DNA from: Clostridium ihumii AP5
GTDB lineage: Bacteria > Bacillota > Clostridia > Clostridiales > Clostridiaceae
Reading direction: 5' to 3'
Assembly: GCF_000612845.1 (NCBI RefSeq)
Contig: NZ_CCAT010000043.1
Coordinates: 62,001 to 126,000 of the forward strand
Length of the DNA: 64,000 nucleotides
Shown here: piece after piece, positions 55,880 through 64,000 of the stretch
Layout: the number at the start of each line of letters is the position of its first letter
Numbering within the stretch: position 1 is the first letter of the stretch
Notes under the pieces: generated by a model
Databases searched by the model: none
The model's input: the letters and a program-made list of their open reading frames with translations, nothing else
Told to the model about the DNA's origin: nothing
Made by a program: the position numbers and the translations under genes

Positions 55880-57310
55880 ATGAGAAATTTATATAACTCA
55901 CCATTTAATAAGAGATATTCATCAAAAGAGATGTCTTACATATTTTCAGATGATATGAAATTTAGAACTTGGAGAAAACTTTGGGTTGCACTTGCTGAAG
56001 CTGAAAATGAATTAGGAATAAATATAACAAAAGAGCAAGTTGAAGAACTTAGAGCAAATATAGATAATATAGATTTTGAAGCAGCAGAAAAGAAAGAAAA
56101 AGAAATAAGACATGATGTAATGAGTCATGTATATGCTTATGGACTTGCTGCACCAAGTGCAAAGGGTATAATTCATTTAGGTGCAACAAGTTGTTATGTA
56201 GGTGATAATACAGACCTTATAGTAATGAGAGAAGCTTTATTATTAATAAGAAAAAAAGTTATAAATGTTATAAATAATTTAGGAAGATTTGCTTTAAACT
56301 ATAAAGATATGCCTACATTAGGATTTACGCATTTACAACCAGCTCAACTTACAACAGTAGGAAAAAGAGCTACACTTTGGATGAATGAGCTTGTTATGGA
56401 TCTTGAAAATTTAGATTTCGTAATAGATAGTATGAAATTTAGAGGTGTTAAAGGTACAACAGGAACACAAGCAAGTTTTATGGCGTTATTTAACAATGAT
56501 GAATCAAAAGTTAAAGAACTTGATAAAATGGTTTGTGAAAAAATGGGCTTTAAAAAATCTTTCCCTGTGACAGGTCAAACATATTCAAGAAAAGTAGATT
56601 CTATAATATTAAATACATTATCAGAAATTGCACAAAGTGCATATAAGTTTAGTAATGACTTAAGAATACTTCAAAATATGAAAGAAATGGAAGAACCTTT
56701 TGAAAAAAATCAAATAGGATCTTCAGCTATGGCTTACAAGAGAAATCCTATGAGAAGTGAAAGAATAGGAGCGCTTGCAAGATATATAATAGTTAATTCT
56801 TTAAATCCTGCAATAACAGCAGGAACACAATGGTTTGAAAGAACTTTAGATGACTCTGCTAATAAGAGAATTGCTGTATCAGAAGCATTTTTAGCATTAG
56901 ATGGAGTGTTAAATTTATATTTAAATGTAAGTGAAAATATGGTTGTATATCCAAAGGTTATAGCATCACATGTAAATAGTGAATTACCATTTATGGCTAC
57001 TGAAAACATATTAATGGAAGCTGTAAAAAGAGGTGGAGATAGACAAGAATTACATGAAAGAATAAGAATACACTCTATGGATGCAGCTAGAAGAGTTAAA
57101 GAAGAAGGGGAAAGTAATGATTTAATTGAAAGAATCATAAATGACAATGCATTCCCTCTATCAAAAGAAGAAATATTATCAATAATAGATCCTAAAAACT
57201 TTATAGGAAGAGCACCAGGACAAGTAGAAGACTTTATGAATGAATATGTTAATCCTATATTAGAAAACAACAAAGAGCTTTTAGGTGAAAAATCTGAAAT
57301 TAATGTTTAA
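55880..57310 (+). CDS. purB: Adenylosuccinate lyase
   Basis: A 476-residue fumarase/aspartase-superfamily lyase acting twice in purine synthesis (on SAICAR and adenylosuccinate). Motifs: HDVMSHVYAYG, HLGATSCYVGDNTDL, GFTHLQPAQLTTVGKR (catalytic His region), RGVKGTTGTQASF, and the signature loop GSSAMAYKRNPMRSERI (about residues 282-298). This is the longer, eukaryote-like PurB form, common in clostridia. The GGAGGA site supports the ATG. Monocistronic, separated from the usual pur genes. Confidence 0.95.
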   Translation: MRNLYNSPFNKRYSSKEMSYIFSDDMKFRTWRKLWVALAEAENELGINITKEQVEELRANIDNIDFEAAEKKEKEIRHDVMSHVYAYGLAAPSAKGIIHLGATSCYVGDNTDLIVMREALLLIRKKVINVINNLGRFALNYKDMPTLGFTHLQPAQLTTVGKRATLWMNELVMDLENLDFVIDSMKFRGVKGTTGTQASFMALFNNDESKVKELDKMVCEKMGFKKSFPVTGQTYSRKVDSIILNTLSEIAQSAYKFSNDLRILQNMKEMEEPFEKNQIGSSAMAYKRNPMRSERIGALARYIIVNSLNPAITAGTQWFERTLDDSANKRIAVSEAFLALDGVLNLYLNVSENMVVYPKVIASHVNSELPFMATENILMEAVKRGGDRQELHERIRIHSMDAARRVKEEGESNDLIERIINDNAFPLSKEEILSIIDPKNFIGRAPGQVEDFMNEYVNPILENNKELLGEKSEINV

Positions 57311-57323
57311 AATTATAAAAAAT

Positions 57324-57358
57324 ACTCCTAAGAATTAATTCTTAGGAGTTCTTTTTTT
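57324..57358 (+). terminator. Intrinsic terminator of purB
   Basis: Perfect 26-base palindrome centred at 57336/57337 (ACTCCTAAGAATT and complement) followed by a T run. Confidence 0.9.
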
Positions 57359-57359
57359 G

Positions 57360-57725
57360 CATCCAAATTAAATACTACCAAGATTAAAATCTCAACTACG
57401 AATGAAAAAAGATAAATTGTATTAATCTATGTAGGCGAGGTTTTAACCTTGCAAAATGTCATTTAAATATATTAACTGTAAATTTATATACGTATCAAAG
57501 ACTGAAAAGACTAAAGTCTCAGCTACGAAGGAAATAGAAATTAAATTAAAAGTCCCAACCTTTGTAGGCGGGAATTCATTCTTGCAAAACGTTATATATA
57601 TAAATTATTTTTAAAACTTATATTCGAATTAAAGGCCTTAAAAGTTAAAACCTCATATACGAAAGAAAAAAGAGAAATTGTATTAATCTATGTAGGCGAG
57701 GTTTTAACCTTGCAAAACTACGTTA
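57360..57725 (+). repeat. Family C structured repeat, three units
   Basis: Three consecutive units of about 100-110 bp with spacing of about 120-135 bp. Each has a left palindrome, a CTACGAAGG-like arm, a loop, a CCTTTGTAG-like arm and a right palindrome, and ends TTGCAAAA. Left palindromes: AGATTAAAATCT (57381-57392), AGACTAAAGTCT (57508-57519), degenerate near 57643. Right: AGGTTTTAACCT (57438-57449 and 57699-57710), GAATTCATTC (57572-57581). A solo family A left end (AGGGTTCCAAGTTGA) follows at 57778. No gene from 57311 to 58043. Confidence 0.7.
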
Positions 57726-58043
57726 TTATTTAAAAGTAACATTTCAACTTTATATAAGTAAAATCAAATCAAATATAGGGTTCCAAGTTGATCTTTAGAA
57801 TTATTAGTTCTTATAAAGTTAATATAAATTTTAAAAATTAAGTCAGGATAAAGAAAGGGAAAACATATAAATGTGTTGAAATGCTTAAGTATAAATTCAA
57901 ATCAAATATAATCATTGTTATATGTATTACAGGGTATGATATTTTTTATGATAAAGTACTATGGTAATTTTATTTAGTATACAAATAAATTATTGTAGAT
58001 GTTATTTAAGTACAAAGTACTTAAACAACTTAGGAGGTATTTA

Positions 58044-59561
58044 ATGAGGGGAAAAGTTAAGAAAAGTTTTGCAATACTTATTTGCATCTTTGTAATTGTA
58101 GGTGGATTCTATGGAGTTAAAAGATACAATCAATATAAAACTTATAAAGAAGATGCAGTATATTTATTAAATTTTTTAGAAGATAATTATCCATATTTTG
58201 AAGTGAAAGAAAAAACATTAAATTATAATTTTTTAGATTCAAAAGAAAAATTTATTAAAAAGATTTCAAAATCTAGAAATGATGCTGAATTTATAAAAAA
58301 TGTAAGTAGTACAATGATGTTTTTACAAAATGCTCATAGCCGCATAGGTTGTAATTCAGATATTCTAAAAGAAAGTAATGATAAAGATGCATTAGAAAAG
58401 ACTAGATATTGGAATGAAAAACTGTTAAAAAACATATATATTCCTGATGCTAAATGGAAATATATTAAAGGAAAATATGTTATTATTAAGTCAAAAAATA
58501 AAGATATACCCAAAGGTAGTATTATTACAAAATTTAACGGTAAAAGCGTTAGTGATTACTTAAAAAATAATAAAGATAAATATTATTTATTAAAGGATTA
58601 TAAAAGAAATTTATATTATACTTCAGAAGATGGTAGTTTTAAATTAGATAATTTTAGAGATAATATTGAATTTGAATATAATGGGAAAAAGTTTAACAGA
58701 AGAATTAATTATGAATTGATAAATGATGATTTACTAAAATGGTATTCTGGAGGATTTTCTAATAATTTTGGAGTAAATTCAAGTGGAATTAATATTGATA
58801 CAGATATTGTAAATAATGGGAAAACAGCATATGTAAAAATTAAAAGTTTTTCTACTGAATATATGGAAAATGATAAATTGAGTTTAAAGAATTTTCTGCT
58901 AAAAGAATGTGAAAATGTAGATAATATTGTTATAGATATTAGAAGGAATTCTGGTGGAAGTAATTCATATGGAGAATTTTTAATTTCAATTTTAACTGAT
59001 AGGAATATAGAAAATACTTTTTACCAATGTTATAAAAATACAAAGTTTATGGATGAAAATTATTTTTCAAAAGTAGATTATACAATTTTTAATGAAAATG
59101 AGATAGATAAATCACAGCTTCCAGAAAATAATTATAATTTGGAAAAGTATAGAATATTTAAGCAATCTCGTATTATTATGCCACATGAAGATTCAATAAA
59201 ATTTAAGGGTTACATCTATGTATTAGTTGATGATAATGTTTATTCTGCATCAGAATATTTTACTAATATGATTAAAAAAACTAAGTCTGCAAAGATTGTA
59301 GGAATTACTACTGGTGGAGATGGTTTAGGACCAGAACCTATATCAACATTTCTTCCAAATAGTAAATTACCTGTTCAAATTGCATCTACGCTTGGAGTAA
59401 ATAGTGATGGTAGAATAGATGAAGAAGTTCATACAGAGTCTGATTTATATATTGAACAGGATTTTAATGATTATATAGAATTTTTAAACTCAGGGCTTAG
59501 TGAAATTGAAAGAAGTAAATATGATACAGTATATAGAAAACTAATGAGTGAATTAAAATAA
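58044..59561 (+). CDS. S41-like peptidase family protein (paralogue 1)
   Basis: A 505-residue membrane-anchored protein. It has an N-terminal signal anchor (about residues 8-26), a helical segment, a PDZ-like stretch (KGSIITKFNGKSV) and a C-terminal S41/tail-specific-protease-like domain (NIVIDIRRNSGGS, then YVLVDDNVYSASEYF with a candidate nucleophile Ser, and GITTGGDGLG). The classic catalytic Lys is not obvious, so activity is unproven. ATG 58044 lies 6 bases after AGGAGG; an in-frame ATG at 57999 was rejected. It forms a tandem pair with the next gene. Confidence 0.78.
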   Translation: MRGKVKKSFAILICIFVIVGGFYGVKRYNQYKTYKEDAVYLLNFLEDNYPYFEVKEKTLNYNFLDSKEKFIKKISKSRNDAEFIKNVSSTMMFLQNAHSRIGCNSDILKESNDKDALEKTRYWNEKLLKNIYIPDAKWKYIKGKYVIIKSKNKDIPKGSIITKFNGKSVSDYLKNNKDKYYLLKDYKRNLYYTSEDGSFKLDNFRDNIEFEYNGKKFNRRINYELINDDLLKWYSGGFSNNFGVNSSGINIDTDIVNNGKTAYVKIKSFSTEYMENDKLSLKNFLLKECENVDNIVIDIRRNSGGSNSYGEFLISILTDRNIENTFYQCYKNTKFMDENYFSKVDYTIFNENEIDKSQLPENNYNLEKYRIFKQSRIIMPHEDSIKFKGYIYVLVDDNVYSASEYFTNMIKKTKSAKIVGITTGGDGLGPEPISTFLPNSKLPVQIASTLGVNSDGRIDEEVHTESDLYIEQDFNDYIEFLNSGLSEIERSKYDTVYRKLMSELK

Positions 59562-59634
59562 ATAATAAGATTACTTAAAAATGTAAATAAAATTTTAATT
59601 GTTAATTGTTCAAAAACTTGAGGGGGAGAGGTTT

Positions 59635-61131
59635 ATGAGGGGGAGAGTTAAGAAAAGTTTTGCAATACTTATTTGCATATTTGTAATTGTAGGTGGATTC
59701 TATGGAGTTAAAAGATACAATCAATATAAAACTTATAAAGAAGATGCAGTATATTTATTAAATTTTTTAGAAGATAATTATCCATATTTTGAAGTGAAAG
59801 AAAAAACATTAAATTATAATTTTTTAGATTCAAAAGAAAAATTTATTAAAAAGATTTCAAAATCTAGAAATGATGCTGAATTTATAAAGAATGTAAGCAG
59901 TACAATGATGTTTTTACAAAATGCTCATAGCAATGTATGCTTGGATTGTAATAATTTAATAGAAAAAAATGCATTAGAAAAGCTTAATTATTGGAAAGAA
60001 GAGTATTTAAAAATACTATATATTCCAAGTATAAAGTGGAAATATGTTCAGGGAAAATATGTTGTTATTAAGTCAAAAAATAAAGATATACCCAAAGGAA
60101 GTATTATTACAAAATTTAATGGTAAAAGTGTTAGTGATTATTTGCAAAATAATAAAGAAACATATTATTTACTAAAAGATTACAAAAGAAATTTATATTA
60201 TACTTTTGATCAAACAACTTTGAATAAACATAATCATATAGATAATATTGAATTTGAATTTAATGGAAGAAGATTTAAAGGGAAAATTAACTATGAATTA
60301 ACAAATGAAGATGCAATAAGATGGTATAGTGAAGAATATTTTAATTCTTTAAAAGCTGCTAATGTTTATACAAATATTACAAGCAATGAAAAAACAGCAT
60401 ATATAAAAATTAGAAGTTTTGCTACTGAATATATGGAGACTGATGAACTTATTATAAAAGATTTTCTGCTACAAAAATGTAAAAATATAGATAATATTGT
60501 TATAGATATTAGAGGTAATTGTGGTGGAAACAATGGATATGGGAATTTTCTAATTTCAATTTTAACTGATAAGATTATATCTAAATACGTATATGATTGT
60601 TATAAAAATACAGAATTTATGGAGAAAAATTTCTTTTCAAAAATAGATTATGATATGACAAAACAGGAAGAAATAGATAAATCTCAGCTTCCCAAAAATA
60701 GTTATAACTTAGATGATTTTAGAATATTTAAGCAACCTGAAATTATTATGCCACATGAAGATTCAATAAAATTCAAGGGAGATATCTATGTATTAGTTGA
60801 TGATAGTGTTTATTCTGCATCAGAACACTTTGTAGATATAATTAAAAACACTAAGTTTGCAAAGATTGTAGGAATTACTACTGGTGGAGATGGTCTAGGA
60901 ACAACACCAATATCAACAATGCTTCCAAATAGCAAGATACCCATACAAATTTCACATACATTTGGAATAAATAGTGATGGTACTGTAAATGAAGAAGTCC
61001 ATACAGAGCCTGATTTATATATTGAACAGGATTTTGATGATTATATAGAATTTTTAAACTCAGGGCTTAGTGAAATTGAAAGAAGTAAATATGATACAGT
61101 GTATACAAAACTAATGAGTGAATTAAAATAA
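59635..61131 (+). CDS. S41-like peptidase family protein (paralogue 2)
   Basis: A 498-residue tandem paralogue of the previous gene. The first 297 bp are nearly identical at base level. From residue about 100 the two diverge abruptly, and the last about 30 residues (IEFLNSGLSEIERSKYDTVY) are again almost the same. The S41-like features are kept (NIVIDIRGNCGGN, YVLVDDSVYSASEHF, GITTGGDGLG). ATG 59635 follows a GGGGGAGAGG site; an upstream in-frame start at 59599 is less likely. Role unknown; an extracytoplasmic protease-like function is plausible. Confidence 0.78.
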   Translation: MRGRVKKSFAILICIFVIVGGFYGVKRYNQYKTYKEDAVYLLNFLEDNYPYFEVKEKTLNYNFLDSKEKFIKKISKSRNDAEFIKNVSSTMMFLQNAHSNVCLDCNNLIEKNALEKLNYWKEEYLKILYIPSIKWKYVQGKYVVIKSKNKDIPKGSIITKFNGKSVSDYLQNNKETYYLLKDYKRNLYYTFDQTTLNKHNHIDNIEFEFNGRRFKGKINYELTNEDAIRWYSEEYFNSLKAANVYTNITSNEKTAYIKIRSFATEYMETDELIIKDFLLQKCKNIDNIVIDIRGNCGGNNGYGNFLISILTDKIISKYVYDCYKNTEFMEKNFFSKIDYDMTKQEEIDKSQLPKNSYNLDDFRIFKQPEIIMPHEDSIKFKGDIYVLVDDSVYSASEHFVDIIKNTKFAKIVGITTGGDGLGTTPISTMLPNSKIPIQISHTFGINSDGTVNEEVHTEPDLYIEQDFDDYIEFLNSGLSEIERSKYDTVYTKLMSELK

Positions 61132-61165
61132 GAAAAGAAGTCTATATATAAATTAAAAATAGAAT

Positions 61166-61190
61166 ACCGGGGTTAAAGCCCCGGTTTTAA
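61166..61190 (+). terminator. GC-rich intrinsic terminator
   Basis: ACCGGGG pairs with CCCCGGT over a 6-base loop, then TTTAATTT, after the second S41-like gene. Unusually GC-rich for this window. Confidence 0.85.
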
Positions 61191-61206
61191 TTTAAAAACT
61201 TAAATT

Positions 61207-61671
61207 TTATAAATCACATTTAATAGTTTCGATATGATTAGCAACTTTTACTTTTCTGTAAATTTTACATATAATTCCTTCTTCGTTAATTATAAATGTA
61301 CTTCTTTCTATACCTATAGATTTTTTACCATATAAATTCTTTTCTTTTAGAACATCATATAATTTACACACTTCTTCATTTTCATCAGAAAGTAAAATAA
61401 AAGGAAGTTCATGTTTAGTTATAAATTTATCATGAGATGCAAGTGAATCACGACTTACACCAAGAATAATTGTGTTCTTGTCAATAAACTCTTGAAATGA
61501 ATCTTTAAAAGCTATAGCTTCTTTAGTACATCCAGGTGTATTGTCTCTTGGATAGAAATATAATATTACTTTCTTTCCTAAGTAATCACTTAATTTATGT
61601 TCTTTTTTATCAGATCCTATTAATGAAAAGTCAGGAGCTTTAATTCCTTCAGTTAAATTTAAATTATCCAT
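61207..61671 (-). CDS. bcp: Peroxiredoxin, Bcp/PrxQ type
   Basis: A 154-residue thiol peroxidase that reduces hydroperoxides using thioredoxin. The peroxidatic Cys is in YPRDNTPGCTKEA (about residue 45); GVSRDS and KSIGIERSTFIIN follow as usual. No Cys sits five residues after the first, so it is a 1-Cys or atypical resolving type. The start MDNLNLTEG at 61671 has GAGG 9 bases upstream; an ATG 15 bases earlier has only a weak site. Divergent from yaaA. Confidence 0.9.
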   Translation of the reverse strand: MDNLNLTEGIKAPDFSLIGSDKKEHKLSDYLGKKVILYFYPRDNTPGCTKEAIAFKDSFQEFIDKNTIILGVSRDSLASHDKFITKHELPFILLSDENEEVCKLYDVLKEKNLYGKKSIGIERSTFIINEEGIICKIYRKVKVANHIETIKCDL

Positions 61672-61780
61672 TTTAAAAATCCTCATTTCTTTATATATTT
61701 ATATTATATAGGGTTTTAAATTCACCTATAAAAGTATTTGATAAAAATTTATATTTATTCTTAAAAATAAAACACATCTT

Positions 61781-61795
61781 TAATAATTATTATCC
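61781..61795. promoter_or_regulatory. Candidate PerR-like box between bcp and yaaA
   Basis: TAATAATTATTATCC keeps the inner ATAATNATTAT of the PerR consensus (11 of 14 positions). The AT-rich background makes chance matches likely; the context of two peroxide-related genes raises interest. Confidence 0.3.
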
Positions 61796-61867
61796 AATAA
61801 TATTTACTATTTGTAAAGAGATGTGATAAAATTAAATTGAAATTTTAATTAGAAATAAGGTGATTTT

Positions 61868-62641
61868 ATGATAACAATTATATCTCCAGCTAAAACTTTT
61901 AGGGAGGATTTTATAGATTTAAAAATAGATAATTCTGAGTTGATTTTTCATAAGAAAACAAAGGAAATTATAGAGATACTTAAAAATTATACAATAGATG
62001 AATTAGCCACTTTAATGAATATGTCTTTAAATTTAGCAAAAACAAATTATTATAGATATGAAAAGTTTTATGATGAGAATGTTAAAGAAATGTATGGAAT
62101 ACTAGCTTTTAATGGAGAACTATATAAGGGATTAGAAGCTGATAATCTAAAAGGGGAAGATATTGATTTTTCACAAGATAATTTGAGAATATTATCAGGA
62201 CTATATGGAATAATTAGACCTTTAGATAAGATTAAGGAATATAGATTAGAAATGGGTACAAAACTTAAAAATAATTTAGCTGATAATTTATATGGCTATT
62301 GGAGAGAATCACTAACAGAGTACATAATAGATGATATAGGTAAAAGTAGTGGAGACAAAATTTTAATTAATTTAGCATCTAGTGAATATAGTAAAGTTTT
62401 AAATTTAAAAGAAATAAATAGTAAATTTAAAGTTATAAATATTGATTTTAAAGAGAATAAAAATGGAAAATTAAAATCTATAAGTATGTATTCTAAAAAA
62501 GCAAGAGGGAAAATGACTAGATATATTATTCAAAATAAAATAGATAAATTAAATGAAATAAAAAAATTTAATGAAGATGAATATGTTTTAAACGTAGAGT
62601 TAAGTAATGATGAAAATTTAATTTTTACTAGAAATATTTAA
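61868..62641 (+). CDS. yaaA: Peroxide stress protein YaaA
   Basis: A 257-residue protein of the YaaA (UPF0246) family, which lowers intracellular free iron and protects against hydrogen peroxide damage. Signatures are MITIISPAKTF at the N terminus, AFNGELYKGL, LRILSGLYGIIRPLDKIKEYRLEMG, INLASSEYSKV and the C-terminal SKKARGKMTRYII. Normal length. AAGGTGA supports the ATG. It lies divergently from bcp, with 196 bp between starts. Confidence 0.93.
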   Translation: MITIISPAKTFREDFIDLKIDNSELIFHKKTKEIIEILKNYTIDELATLMNMSLNLAKTNYYRYEKFYDENVKEMYGILAFNGELYKGLEADNLKGEDIDFSQDNLRILSGLYGIIRPLDKIKEYRLEMGTKLKNNLADNLYGYWRESLTEYIIDDIGKSSGDKILINLASSEYSKVLNLKEINSKFKVINIDFKENKNGKLKSISMYSKKARGKMTRYIIQNKIDKLNEIKKFNEDEYVLNVELSNDENLIFTRNI

Positions 62642-62644
62642 ATT

Positions 62645-63290
62645 CAAATCAAAGATAGCCAAGGTTAAAACCTCAGCTACGAGGGAAAAAGGCGAAATTG
62701 TATCAATCTATGTAGGCAAGAATTCATTCTTGCAAAACGTTACTTGTACATATTATTTTCAATTTGTAATCTGTTAGTGACTGACTCTACTTGTCGTGAT
62801 AAATATATCTCTTAAAATGGTTATTAATTATAAAAAGATAATCAGCCTATGATATGTCTGTCCCTCTTGTTGATTAGTATATTTAAAGATAAAACTAATA
62901 AAATCTAGCAAGGATACATTACCGCCAAGACTAAAACCTCAGCTACGAGGGAAAAAGGCGAAATTGTATCAATCTATGTAGGCGAGAATTCATTCTTGCA
63001 AAACGTTACTTGTACATATTATTTTCAATTTGTGATCTGTTAGGGACTGACTCTACTTGTCGTGATAAATATCTCTCTTTAAATGGTTATTAATTATAAA
63101 AAGATAATTAGCCTATGATATGTCTGTCCCTCTTGTTGATTAGTATATTTAAAGATAAAACCAATAAAATTTAGCAAGGATACATTACCGTCAAGACTAA
63201 AGTCTCCGCTACGAAGGAAATAGAAATTAAATTGAAAGTCCAAACCTTTGTAGTAGAGAATTCATTCTTGCCTAGCGACATTTAAATATA
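62645..63290 (+). repeat. 266-bp tandem repeat containing family C units
   Basis: Two and a fraction copies with a 266-bp period: the CTCAGCTACGAGGG segment is at about 62672 and 62938, and its related CTCCGCTACGAAGG at about 63204. Each period holds a family C unit plus a spacer with GACTGACTCTACTTGTCGTG and CCTATGATATGTCTGTCCCT. Left palindromes AGGTTAAAACCT (62662-62673) and AGACTAAAGTCT (63194-63205); right palindromes AGAATTCATTCT (62719-62730, 62985-62996, 63257-63268). No ORF of note. Confidence 0.8.
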
Positions 63291-63574
63291 TTACTTTTAA
63301 ATTTTCAACTGGTTTTAAATAAAAAACTAGAAATTAAATACAAATTTAAGATTATTAAATGATAAATGTATAAATTAAAACTTTAGCTTAGAAAACTATA
63401 AAAATGTAAAAAAATTTTAGAAAATAGCTAAATTTTTATAAAAAAATGCGGTAACATATTTACAAATTAATTTTATTATGGTAATATAACTAAAAATATA
63501 GATGAGTAATTGCGATTTATCTATACTTAACTTTGTGCACAAAGATTTATTAAATTTAAGATTAAATATGCTAT

Positions 63575-63810
63575 GATAGGAAGAGTATTGTAGAGTACAG
63601 TTTAAAGAGAAGAAATATTATTAGCTGAGAGTATTTCTAAATATGTCTATAAGAAAACTACCCTGGAGCTATGGTTTAGTAACTGTTTAGTGAAATGCCA
63701 TCGGTTAGATGCCGTTATTAAGATGAGAAGAATTGAATTTAAAATTCAATTTGGGTGGAACCACGAAGTGTAACATTCGTCCCAAGATCGGGATGGATGT
63801 TTTTTTTATA
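63575..63810 (+). promoter_or_regulatory. T-box riboswitch leader with terminator
   Basis: A tRNA-sensing leader upstream of a gene outside the window. An extended -10 (TGCTATGAT, 63569-63577) precedes it. Stem I runs from about 63580, with ACTACCCTGGAGC after its 3' strand. The T-box GGGTGGAACCACG (63753-63765) pairs with the uncharged tRNA end, and the terminator AACATTCGTCCC / GGGATGGATGTT with a T run is at 63772-63808. The specifier is probably in GAAAACTACC (ACT for Thr or AAC for Asn); ACT fits the usual following purine better, but this is uncertain. Confidence 0.92.
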
Positions 63811-64000
63811 CTCAAATTTGGAATTTTATATGATTTAATTTAATTTTTTAATTTTTAAAAGTTAAAGAAAAACTAGTTTTTAATATAATGTTTTAAAATA
63901 CATGGAATCAAATAAATAATATTAAACAAAATATTGGAAAAAGAAAATTCATAATCAACAAAAGAATGTGAATTTTAAAATTAAAGTAATTTAAAAAAAT
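63811..64000 (+). other. Untranslated stretch after the T-box terminator
   Basis: About 190 bases of AT-rich sequence without a convincing start codon and ribosome site. The gene controlled by the T-box must start beyond the window. Confidence 0.6.

Noticed and set aside
56734-57273. Long antisense ORF (179 codons) within purB
   Set aside because: Shadow frame of a clearly conserved gene; its translation shows no recognisable family features and no ribosome site.
57360-63290. Family C units as a CRISPR array or integron attC sites
   Set aside because: Spacing and unit length vary, there are no unique spacers of constant size, no cas or integrase genes are in the window, and the palindrome cores do not match attC R-box consensus.

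Overview
The window is very AT-rich, with short intergenic spaces, strong AGGAGG-type ribosome binding sites and many intrinsic terminators. It carries a six-gene Rnf complex, a spore-type muramic-lactam deacetylase (PdaA-like), a YyaC-like sporulation protein and a T-box leader. This combination points to an anaerobic, spore-forming low-GC Firmicute, most likely Clostridium sensu stricto. I cannot name the species from sequence alone.

Layout. 1-7.2 kb: an operon coding for a complete three-subunit AAA+ metal chelatase of the Mg-chelatase/CobNST type (large subunit cut by the window edge, then I-like and D-like subunits), with a radical-SAM/SPASM protein and a TIM-barrel protein between the large subunit and the motor. 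7.5-13 kb: a DegV protein, a small siroheme sulfite/nitrite reductase with a 38-bp palindrome over its promoter, a short-chain dehydrogenase, a membrane-anchored protein and two overlapping bacterial-PH membrane proteins. 13-19 kb: small membrane or secreted proteins, a NIF3-like protein, a methyltransferase, two acetyltransferases and YyaC. 19-27 kb: a UroD/MtbA-like methyltransferase with an NhaC-type antiporter, a 51-residue gene absent from a simple long-ORF view, a MarR regulator with two clear operators and two tandem MATE exporters. 28-43 kb: UppP, FapA-like protein, YqeK, a phosphodiesterase, an ABC-F protein, a methyltransferase, a deoxynucleoside kinase, two polysaccharide deacetylases, CCA-adding enzyme, a second NhaC and DeoC. 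43.7-49.9 kb: rseC and rnfCDGEAB on the minus strand. 51-57 kb: psuK-psuG, a third MATE, a DUF378 protein and purB. 58-61 kb: two mosaic S41-like paralogues. 61-64 kb: divergent bcp and yaaA, a 266-bp tandem repeat and a T-box leader whose target gene lies beyond the window.

The most unusual non-coding content is two dispersed repeat systems. One is a modular MITE-like family bounded by inverted AGGGTTCCAA/TTGGAACCCT ends (about ten copies or fragments). The second is a roughly 100-bp unit with two small palindromes flanking a CTACGAAGG/CCTTTGTAG stem. Its palindromes change sequence between copies while staying self-complementary, which suggests that the fold is selected.

By function, the window mixes energy conservation (Rnf), tetrapyrrole or metal chemistry (chelatase, siroheme reductase, UroD-like protein), drug/cation export, cell-wall and spore modification, nucleoside salvage (DeoC, PsuKG, dNK) and peroxide defence. 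All functions are inferred from sequence motifs and remembered families; no database search was run.
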